Below are positions 34,271 through 43,832 of a stretch of DNA of 64,000 bases, piece after piece; positions within the stretch are counted from its first letter, which is position 1; each line of letters begins with the position of its first letter. The stretch lies in NCBI GenBank assembly GCA_030512295.1, contig JAULSR010000002.1, forward strand, positions 2,232,001 to 2,296,000, given 5' to 3'. Both the position numbers and the translations under genes were made by a program. The DNA comes from Bombardia bombarda. Lineage: Eukaryota; Ascomycota; Sordariomycetes; Sordariales; Lasiosphaeriaceae. The notes under the pieces were generated by a model that saw only the letters and a list, made by a program, of their open reading frames with translations, did no database searches and was not told the origin of the DNA.

Positions 34271-35860
34271 GGTGGATGGTGCAGGACCTGTGAATTATGA
34301 TGAGAGATCAGAGTTGGAACACGGCAGGGAAAGAACAATACGGCTTTCAAATCATCTTATCAAGTGAGAAAGACACCAAGAAAGGTAACCCGGTTGCCGA
34401 GCCGTTGCTTCCTTGTATAATTCATCCATAATTGGGTCGCCAGTTTGAAGCCATTCACAGCCCAGCGTCCGATGCAGGGGCACCGAGATGAGGGGTATTG
34501 TGGGGTGAAAGACCTGAGGGGAAGGAGCAAGCGGCCGTTTGATTGATGGATAAATGACAATTCCAACGTGGTCCATCTGCTTAGAGGTGGATTCTTTGGG
34601 GTAGCTCGGGAGGTGCCTGAGACTAAGTTTAATCCTTTGCCGGTAGGGTGTGGACCGTGGGGGAGGCGGGTGAGGGGAAAGGTTCCTTCCCCCTTTATCC
34701 CCTCTCCACCATCCCTGATTTCCTCCCGGGTGAACTGCGATCGAGAATACTTCGAATCGCCCTCCTCTAATCGTAGACTCACTCGAGATCTTTTTTTTTT
34801 TTTTTTTTTTTTGTATGCGCACCATCTATTTACACCGATCTCGGATTCAATCCAGGTAAGGCGACCAGTCCTCGATCGACACGGAGATGGCCGAACCAAA
34901 CAATGAGGTGATCTGTTACACAATATCTTGGTTGGGAAGACACGGGACCAACATCTGCAACGCAGTGTTGATATCTCGCACTTTCCCTGTCTCAAGCCGC
35001 AGCCGTGTAAGTGATCGCCCACTTACACCTCCATCGGAACATTGCAACGAAGACGGCAAGAACGACCAAGTGGTCCAGGAGGTCATGAAACGAGCACCTC
35101 TTTGGCCCCAGTGCCGGCACTGTCCTATAGCACAGTCCGCTCCTTGCACGGGGACAGTATGAGAGGGATGAACATCTCCTGGCTCCTACCTTCTACGAAG
35201 ATATGAGCAGTGAAACCGTCAACAGAGGAAGTCACAACTAGGAAAACCCACGAAATCAGCTCAAGTGGCACACCATGGGGACATTTCGTGACTATTGTGA
35301 CTCAACAGATGACAAACCATGACTGATAAAGCCCAGATATGGTTTGGAAAGCAGATCAGAAGATGGATGTGTTTCGTGCTAGCCCGAAAGTCAACATGGT
35401 GACCATTGTCGGCTGTGCGTCAGTAGCAAGGCTACCTGGTATTTATTCTCTCTTACACAGCACTCAACTTTCTTCCCTCATGTGTTGTAATAATCAAGCC
35501 AGAGACAATAGGAGAGAACACTCAGCAGACGTCACTACGGTTTTCTCTTTCAGTTTTCTCTTTCAGTTTTCTCTTTCAGTTTTCTCTTTCAGTTTTCTCT
35601 TTCAGTTTTCTCTCTATGTTTCTACTTCTTCTTGCCTTGGGCCTTGAAATACCATGATCCACTTCCACCCAGGCTTTTTTTCCGTGTTGTTGTCTTCAGC
35701 CTCGAGTTTCAATCCAGAAGCTACTCGCGTAGCTGGCCGATACAGCCGCCATCACCCATCATCATCAGATACTCTCTAGTTTGGTTGACCATCCATCATC
35801 GTTCTCTCCTCGGCCTGGTAGCCATTCGGAACCCCAACCTCGACACACTACTACGCCACC
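34271..35860. other. Divergent intergenic region, 1.6 kb
   Basis: Between L-galactonate dehydratase (-) and the kinase (+). Holds a T run of about 22 (34790-34812), the 13-bp minisatellite listed separately and no supported gene. Confidence 0.5.
35541..35613 (+). repeat. 13-bp minisatellite TTTTCTCTTTCAG
   Basis: Five perfect head-to-tail copies (35541-35605) and a partial sixth. It lies about 250 bases upstream of the kinase start, on the same strand. Each unit is a polypyrimidine tract ending in CAG. Confidence 0.95.
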
Positions 35861-37288
35861 ATGTCGTTCAACACACCCAACAGCAGCCAGGGCTCACAGG
35901 CCATGCCTCCCATGATCCCCGTGCACGAGTACCTGAGCATATGTGACAACACCCCCTTCATTTGGGACGACGTAAACAGAGAAGACTCAGCAGCCTGGAT
36001 TGGGCCTGTCCAGGACGCCGGACTTGATCCAAGCAAACACAAAGTCTTCCACCACTCCAATAAGGAGTACCTGAAACCTCCAGCCCCCTTTATCCAACAG
36101 GGCCCCGAGCTGGGCGAGTCAGGGTCGACCGTGATCTACAAAGTCACTTGTCCAGATCAATACGCCTACAAACATCCTCTCGCCCTCAAAATTATCGTCT
36201 GCAAAGAGAGCATGCGCCCACCAGGACCCGACAGCAATGTTCGCAAGCGCGCCCTCGAAGAGGTGCGCAACATGGCAGCAGTCCGACACCCGCACATGGT
36301 CGCTTACGTAGCGTCATTTGAGGACTACTGCATCCAAACACTCCAAGTCCGCCACCGCCACCACCGCACCACCAGTAACAGCGAACAACCGCCCAGATCC
36401 GTCTTTTCTCATCACAAACCATCTGATAACCAGCAATACCAACACCAACAGCAGCAACGCATCAAGCGCCACATCCTCGGCATCGCCATGTACCCCCCCG
36501 CCCAATGCAACCTGCGCACCCTCATGAACGAAGCCATCGAGAGCAACAGCAACCCCCAGCAGCAAGACGGGTGGATGCTGGCCTACATGCACACGTACTT
36601 CGGCTGCCTCTCCCAAGCCGTCGCCTACCTACACAAATCCAGCGTGCGCATCCGCCACAAGGACATCAAGCCCGAAAACATCGTCATCGACGACTTCGGC
36701 CTCCCCTTGCTCACCGACTTCGGCCTCTCCAAACACTTTGAGCTGGGCGGCATGCACTCCGAGGGCCCGACGGCCAAGACATTAAAATACGCCGACCCCG
36801 AGGCGGTGCACGAGACGCTGCGCGACGAGCGCTCGGACATCTTCTCGCTTGGCTGCGTGTTTCTCGAGATGGCGACGGTGCTGCTGGGCAAGCCGTTGGG
36901 GTTTGCGGAGGAGCAGCTAGTGTCGTCGATGAGATCGGGGCATCATCAGTTCATGTATGCCGAGTCGCTGAATAACCTGCAGGGGTATATGGCGAAGCTG
37001 GCGGGCGGTGTGGCGAAGGAGCTTGTGGCTGCTGAGCCGAGAAGGGAGGCATCGGCTAGGGCTGTGGTTAAGGCGCTGCCGTGCATTGCGCAGATGATGC
37101 ATGGGGACTATCACCGGCGGCCGTACGCGCGGGAGTTGTTTCCGGCGTTTCGGCACTTGTATGGCGTGCATGAGAGCCCTGGGGTTTGTCAGAGTTGCGA
37201 GGAGGAGAGGAGGACCGGTCGGCCGTCGAGACCGGGGACGCCGTCGGTGGTGAGGAGGGCGAATACGTTGACGGGGAGGGGTCATTGA
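35861..37288 (+). CDS. Protein kinase, lineage-specific type, function unknown
   Basis: Eukaryotic protein-kinase fold in a single 475-codon exon with a perfect GCCACC-ATGT start. Gly-rich loop LGESGSTVIYKV (84-95), ATP-binding Lys110 in LALKI, likely C-helix Glu133/134, a His/Gln-rich insertion (about 163-203) before the alpha-D region, catalytic loop RHKDIKPEN with Asp268, DFG at 286-288 (TDFGLSKHF), and ADPE (311-314) in place of APE. The catalytic loop has HKD where most kinases have HRD, but the other catalytic residues are intact, so activity is likely. The N-terminal 80 residues and the C-terminal PSRPGTPSVVRR tail are unlike named families; many filamentous fungi carry such orphan kinases. 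The substrate is unknown. Confidence 0.85.
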   Translation: MSFNTPNSSQGSQAMPPMIPVHEYLSICDNTPFIWDDVNREDSAAWIGPVQDAGLDPSKHKVFHHSNKEYLKPPAPFIQQGPELGESGSTVIYKVTCPDQYAYKHPLALKIIVCKESMRPPGPDSNVRKRALEEVRNMAAVRHPHMVAYVASFEDYCIQTLQVRHRHHRTTSNSEQPPRSVFSHHKPSDNQQYQHQQQQRIKRHILGIAMYPPAQCNLRTLMNEAIESNSNPQQQDGWMLAYMHTYFGCLSQAVAYLHKSSVRIRHKDIKPENIVIDDFGLPLLTDFGLSKHFELGGMHSEGPTAKTLKYADPEAVHETLRDERSDIFSLGCVFLEMATVLLGKPLGFAEEQLVSSMRSGHHQFMYAESLNNLQGYMAKLAGGVAKELVAAEPRREASARAVVKALPCIAQMMHGDYHRRPYARELFPAFRHLYGVHESPGVCQSCEEERRTGRPSRPGTPSVVRRANTLTGRGH

Positions 37289-38024
37289 TTTTGCATGAGG
37301 GGCGTTATTGGGTGGCACAGTGGTTTGTCTGGCTGGATTTAGGTTGTTTTGTTTATTGGCGTTTGGGGACTGAACTGAGATCATTGGCGGATTTATCATT
37401 GGGCGTGTGATTTACAAGATACCTCACGGTGGCTGAATGCCCCTTTTGCTTGCCATGCAACGTTTATCGTGCCTATCTTGAGTTCAACAAATTGTGCCTC
37501 TGTCCACCTTCTGCCATAGCATTCGTACTCATTTGAATAAACAAAAATGGAAAGATTGAGGGCCAAACTCAACAGCAAAATGGACAAAAAGGAACATACA
37601 ACACCAGGGATTCGCTGGTCGTCACCGACCCAACTACTAGTCTGGCGATTAGCGGCTTATCTAGGGCAGAGCGGACGGGATGCCGAGTTTTCCACTATCT
37701 ATGGTCGTATGTGAAAGTTTGTGGAGTTGTGGTAGGTTATATCGGAAGGATGCAATTTCCACAAACCCATCAAACAGCTCGCCCCACCAAGCGAAACCTG
37801 TCACCTGGTCAACAGCTTAGCTGCCTGGGCGCGCGTGTGAGCAAAGAAAAGGTGGGGTCCAGCCATCCAACGGGGGCATGCATCGCACCCCGTGCGTCAT
37901 CTATTCTTTTACAACCTTTCATGGTTCACGAGCGCGACCGTACAACAATCCAGATATCCTTTTCCAGCACGGCGGTCATGAGCCAGTTCTGCTGCCAGCT
38001 GGATTGCACAATCCCTCACATGCC
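37289..38024. other. Intergenic, STN1 promoter
   Basis: About 0.7 kb between tandem plus-strand genes. Nothing else supported. Confidence 0.5.
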
Positions 38025-38945
38025 ATGACCAGCGCAGAGCAACAACCCGAGATTTATCCCAAATACTGCTTCCACCTTGCGCCCACCATCGACCGCTGGT
38101 GCCATCTGCGAATCGCTGATATCGTCGCCTTGGCCTGCATCCCGGGGTTTGAAGGTGATTTTACTGCTTCTACCCGCCTTCCCGCTCCACCCGCGATTTG
38201 AAACTAATCATCTCCCAAAACAAAAACAGGACAGAACATCTACTTCCACCTCAACCACCCCATAAAATGGGCGCGCGTCGCCGGAGTCGTCGTCGCGCTC
38301 GACGAGTTCCAAGGCCGGCGCGTCTACACGATAGATGACAGCAGCGGTGCCACCATTGAATGCAATGTGAACATTCCCGTCCCCGATAAACCCGGCCAGC
38401 CCCAGCCCCAGCCCCCAGCTGCGGCGAACCGACAGTCAACAACGGCAGCGGCGACGGCGACCACCAAGATAGCCATAGTCGACGGCGACATCGACGTCGG
38501 CCACGTCATCGACATCAAGGGCTCGATCGGCATCTTCCGCGGCAATAGGCGCATCATGGCTGACAAGATCGTGCATCTGCCGTCGACGGAGCACGAGGTG
38601 CGGTTCTGGGACAAGGTCGTCCAGCTGAAGAAGGAGGTCCTTGAGCGGCCGTGGGTGCTGCACAGGAGGGAGATCCGTAGGTGTCGGAAGGAGGCTGAAG
38701 GGGCTAGCGGTGGCGACGATAAGCGGCGCGCGGAGAAAAGCAAGAGGCATGCTTCTGCTGCCGCTGCTGCTGCTGCTGCAAGGACGGCAGACGCTAGGTC
38801 GCACTTGAAGAAGAGCGCTGTACCTGAGGCGGTGGTGGTTCCAGCAAAGACCAGAATGGTGAGGGTCTCTGGCTTGGAAAAGAAGCCAAAGAGGCCCAAG
38901 CCTGCCCTCCCAGTGACTGGAAAATACGATGCTCTAGGTTTATAA
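38025..38945 (+). CDS. STN1: Telomere-capping protein Stn1 (CST complex, OB fold)
   Basis: OB-fold subunit of the CST complex that protects telomere ends and helps C-strand fill-in. Exons 38025-38154 and 38230-38945, intron GTGATT...AACAG of 75 nt, 281 residues. The start of the Stn1 N-terminal domain is intact across the junction: YPKYCFHLAPTIDRWCHLRIADI, then GFEGQNIYFHLNHPIKWARV (split by the intron), GVVVALDEFQGRRVYTIDD and HVIDIKGSIGIFRGNRRI. A Pro/Ala/Gln-rich loop (about 110-135) interrupts the OB fold. The C-terminus is basic with an eight-Ala run and no winged-helix domain, as in fission-yeast-type Stn1. An ATG five bases upstream is followed at once by a stop and is not used. Confidence 0.88.
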
Positions 38946-40036
38946 CAGGGAGCCCCTGTCCCGTGTCACCAAATATAAACCAGAATCAATTTCATTTTCT
39001 TATAGATGACTGACTGACTGAAAAACGGTCCACATTCATACTGGTGGCCGCATACCCGTCGTGGTGTCACTCAAACACTTACTCACCGATTGCCCCCAAA
39101 CTTATTCTCTCGGCCGACCACTTCTTTTGACCGACGAAGGTCACATTTCGGCCAGATCCACTTATGAGGGGAATTTGGATCAGCGAGCAAGGGATACCTC
39201 TCAAGCTTTGTGAATCCAACCAAGGTTTGCGGGTTGCACCTGCCATGTTTACGACGACATCCAGCAACTTTAAAGTCACGAGAAGCACCTTCCCAAAGAA
39301 CAATTTGTCAACTTCTAACTTCAGCTCCACTATCCAGATTGATTCCCAGATCTCTCCCGATTTCACTGGTGTATGTGGCAGAGTTCTATCCCGCGCTTGT
39401 TTGCTTCTCGACCCTCGATCCTCTCTCGTCTCGTGCGTTTTAGACACAATCCGCCCATTCCCTATAAACGCCACCAATTGTACATACGGTCTTGGCTTTT
39501 TGTCAACTTAACCATCCTCCTAGGTCTTTTAAGACTTTACTTTTCACTATCCTTGCATACACCTTGTTCTGGTTTGACTCTTCAGTTTCCGCCACCCGAG
39601 TTTTGTCGCTAGCTGAGCGGGCATTCCAGTCCCAGTCCCAGTCTTACCCGTCAATAAGGTATGAAACTATCTTTCCAATGCCAAGCAAGACACGCGGAGG
39701 ACAGAGAAGACACACAATGGACAAAACGCTATTCTATTCCGAACACGCGACCTGCTTGCCGCAGTCCCAGCTTTTCAGCTCCCAGCCATGCGTTCCAGTC
39801 AAGCGAGAATGAAGCGCCCATGTCTGTCTCAGTTCGGCCGTTATTCTACTCTGAAATGTGCCCCCGCCACGCGAAAGGAGAGGCGTCGTCGGGATTGAAA
39901 GAGGGTGATGGGAAAGCTTGGCTGTCTGCGGGCTAGAAGTGTTATAATCTTATAAACAGGCTGTGCCCAGTGGCTCGGCTTTTTCTGTGTTGTATCTGGC
40001 CGGTGTTGTTGGATATAGCACAGGAATTTTTGGATC
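38946..40036. other. Intergenic, GH81 promoter
   Basis: About 1.1 kb upstream of the GH81 glucanase. Pyrimidine-rich near 39400-39600. No supported gene. Confidence 0.5.
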
Positions 40037-43000
40037 ATGGAACGAACTTGGAAATTGATGTTGCTGTTGCTGACCATACTTCTGCAGGCTTCTGTCTCCC
40101 AAGGCAGCCCTGCCCGGTACCACGATAAGAGATATTCTAGACTGCCGCACAGAGTATTACTCACCGAGTCGAGCCCCAAGACCGCCGAGAACAGCAAGAC
40201 TACTCCGTCTCCGCTTGGCATAAGTGGTGCGGAAACCCCCCTGTATGGATGGGATATCACCACCACAAGAGCCAGAGACTCTGCATTCACGTCCACGCCC
40301 TCGTCCACATCAACCGTCCCGGTCATCACAAGCGTCGCTCCAGCCGGGACTGTGCAGATTTTACCCTTTGACAGGGTCCCCTCCACTGGCTTTATCCCGT
40401 CGGTTCTTGAGACCGCTGGGCATATTACCACAGCTCCTATTTTGACCAGCTCCATACCGAAACCTACTTCGCTGCTAACAACTGCTTCGAAACTGCCATT
40501 GCCGGAAAAGCCCATAATCAACAACAAAATGGTATCCTCCAACATCTTTCAAGATCCAATTGCGACGGATTCGCCGCCAGCAAACATCGCAAAGAAGAAA
40601 GACCATCCAGCGCCCCGTTTAGGCATCGCAGGGACGCCACCGCTCCAGACCAACAAGTTCTACGCCAATTTCTTCCTGGGGAGCCAGGCCGCCCCCACGT
40701 ACCTACACCCGTATGCCATTGCTTGGGCGAAAGGGAAAGGGGCCTCGGCAAGCTGGGGGATGTCCATCTCCCACACCGAGGCAAACCAGAGAGTATACGG
40801 CCAAGTCAGCTCCATATCGGGGGCCGTTTCATATTACATCAATCCCGTGGGTATACAGTCTGTCTGCATCTCTGCAAAAGAGCTAGGCTCTACAACTGCT
40901 CTGACCACCGACTCCTTGACCGATTTCTCCGCACGCGTCAGCCTACGCCCGAGCCCACAGGCACCAGCAGCCATCCAGTTCCCCCTGGTTCAAGGTTCTG
41001 CGTTCGTGACAGCCATCTTCAACGGCTCAACTCCACTAATACAGACGGGCGTCTTCTACAAGACCGTCACTCGCTCAACCAAGGAGGCAAAGCCCGGCAT
41101 CACCAAGTACAAGCTCCATCTCGAAGACGGCGCCACCTGGCTGCTCTATGCCCACCACACCAAGGGCGACCCCCTCGACCTGCAGGTCATCAACAATGGG
41201 CTCGCCCAGGCCAAAGGCCCCTTTTACGGCATCCTCCAGGTGGCTAAGGACCCCGGAAACGGCGAGTCCACATACGACGCAGCCTGCGGCGTCTACGCCA
41301 CAGGCGTTGACCTATCCGGCTCCGTGAAGGATAGCCAGGGGTCGTATACCTTTTCGTTCAAGAAGACGGGCATGATCCTGACGACGCTCGCCATGTTTGC
41401 GCTGCCTCACCACCAGACCTCGTTTGATAAGGACACGCGGGCAAAGATGACCAACGTCAGGCTACAGACGACGACAAAAGGGATAGCGGTCGCGGTAATG
41501 GCTGACTCGTGGAAGATGGTCGAGACCGAGCTGCCGACCAATATAGGATTTGGGCCGTGGTCGCCGAAGGCGGGAAGTGTTAGCGCGCTGTCGTCTACGG
41601 CGAGGACGTTTATCCATAATATTGCGCTGCAGGAGATATCGCAGAATATTCTGCAGCAGACGAATCAGAATTCTATGTATTTTAGCGGGAAGGTGAGTGA
41701 GGCGTATATATCTGTCTGGTTGGGATCGGGATAGCGGAAAGGGGTTGATGATTTGCTAACTATGATGTTTGCAGGCCTTGGCTAAGTTTGCGACTGTGCT
41801 GATATCGATCAATGATATACTCGGAGACAAGGCACTGGCGCAGACGGGCTTGACTCAGCTCAAGGTTGCTTTCTCGCGGTTTGCGGAGAACAAGCAGCAG
41901 TATCCTTTGGTATACGAGTGTGAGTCTGAAGTTCCAGACCTTTCTTTTCTTTGTGTGGCTTTGTACATCTAACATAGGTACTTGTCGGCATCAGATGGGT
42001 GGGGCGGCGTCGTCTCATCGGCCACATACGTGACAGGTAACGCAGGGGCCGACTTTGGAAATTCTTATTACAACGACCACCACTTTCACTACGGCTACTT
42101 TATCTACTGCGCTGCCGTCATTGGCCACCTGGACCCCTCGTGGATCCTTAGCAACAAGCCGTACGTCAATACGCTGGTTCGCGACATTGCGAATCCCAGC
42201 GCCCAGGACAAGTTCTTTCCGGTTTCGCGATATTTCGACTGGTACCATGGCCACAGCTGGGCCCATGGGTTGTTTGAGAGTTTGGATGGAAAGGTGAGAG
42301 TAGTAAAGATGATTGGTAAAAGGTATAGTTTGAGTTGCTAATGGCGTGCGGTTGGTGAAATACAGGACCAAGAATCGAGCTCGGAGGATTCGATGCATGC
42401 GTATGCAATCAAGATGTGGGGGACTGTGTCTGGCGATCAGAATATGGCTGCCCGGTATGTTGCGTGGCCGTTTCTACCCATATTTCATGCCATCCTAACA
42501 TTGAAACCACAGAGGCAACCTCATGCTCGCCATCCAAGCCCGCGCCTTCCAGAAATACTACCTCTACACCCGCAACAACACGGTGCAGCCGTCCAACTTC
42601 ATCAGCAACAAGGTGGCGGGCATCCTGTTCGAGAACAAGATCGACCACACGACCTACTTTGGCGCAAACACCGAGTACGTCCAGGGCATCCATATGCTGC
42701 CGCTGCTGCCGCACACGCCGCTCGTCCGCTCGCCCGACTTTGTCGCCGAGGAGTGGAACACGTTCTTTAGCAGCGGGCGCGCCGGCTCCGTCGTCGGCGG
42801 CTGGAAGGGCATCTTGTTTGGCAACTATGCCACCATCGACCCGAGGGGCGCGTATGCGTTTTTCAGCCAGCCCGGGTTTGATCCGAGCTGGATTGATGGC
42901 GGGGCGAGTTTGACGTGGTATTTGTGTTATTCTGCTGGTATGTTGTTTCTTTTTCCTTTCTGTTGTCTTTTTTCAGGTTCTTGGTCGTGATTGTTTGAGA

Positions 43001-43063
43001 TGTTGAAAAGGTTGGATGGTGATGCTAATTATGGATTTCGGTTTAGTTCTTGGAGGGTTGTGA
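40037..43063 (+). CDS. Secreted endo-1,3-beta-glucanase, GH81
   Basis: Endoglucanase cutting 1,3-beta-glucan, likely for cell separation or wall remodelling (Eng1-type). Exons 40037-41692, 41775-41919, 41995-42293, 42366-42454, 42513-42937 and 43047-43063 give 876 residues. Signal peptide about 1-23 (LMLLLLTILLQASVSQG), Ser/Thr/Pro-rich linker to about 195, then GH81: TNKFYANFFLG, GADFGNSYYNDHHFHYGYF (Asp), DWYHGHSWAHGLFES and, across an exon junction, DGKDQESSSED with the catalytic acidic residues, ending in WIDGGASLTWYLCYSAG. For the last intron I preferred acceptor 43046 (GTATGT donor, GCTAAT branch, 109 nt), which ends the protein VLGGL like other GH81s. Reading a 39-nt intron to 42976 would give GSWS and has no branch site. 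Confidence 0.93.
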
Positions 43064-43832
43064 GGCGTTCTTCTCACTTGGCCTTCTTTTGTGTTGTTTG
43101 GTTTCTTTTTTGCTATGAAGCGTCTATACCTAAGGTTCAGTACCTACAAAACGGGTTTGTGGCTAGAACGAGATTCACTGCCGCCGGTTTAGATGGTGGA
43201 ATTTTGGTGGGTGACTTCCTTGGAATGAGGAAATGCTCCTTTTGGTTGACGAAGGGTTTACCTGCTACTAGATCAATAGAATGAGGCGTGGTGGGCTTTT
43301 GAGTTTTTGGACTCCTCAGTTCAAGACTAACCAGCCTGGATTTTAAAAGTCCACACAGGTCGTGTTGCAGTTCGGGAGTTGACTGGGCCAGGGGATGTAA
43401 ATACCTACAAAGCACAACAGGCAAACTAAGCACTTTGTTTATTGCTATTAGGATAGAATGATACATTCAAGAATAGATGTACTCTCTCGAAACCTAGCTA
43501 ACCTAAACAAAGTGAAGTAATTGCCCAGGGTAAATATAACTTTGCTTGTGAATTAGAGATACCATGCATCTATCAGCTACTAACAAGGTAAAAGCAGGTA
43601 CAAGAAATTGTCTACAAATCCCAAGTCTTGCCACAATTGCGAAACATCTGCATCAAAGTGATTATAAACAAGGCCCATACAAAAGTAACAAAACGCCCAC
43701 CCCGCCCCACCCTGTCCCGTACCTAGTGTCCAAGACATCATGCAACCAAGTCTCCATTCCCCCCTCCCTCCTCCCTATTCAGTCTTTGACTATCTTGCCT
43801 AGGCATGCATAAGCAATACTATCCCGCCTTGG
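43064..43832. other. Intergenic between convergent genes
   Basis: About 0.8 kb, AT-rich at 43430-43700, 3' flanks of the GH81 and Cys-module genes. Nothing else supported. Confidence 0.5.
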
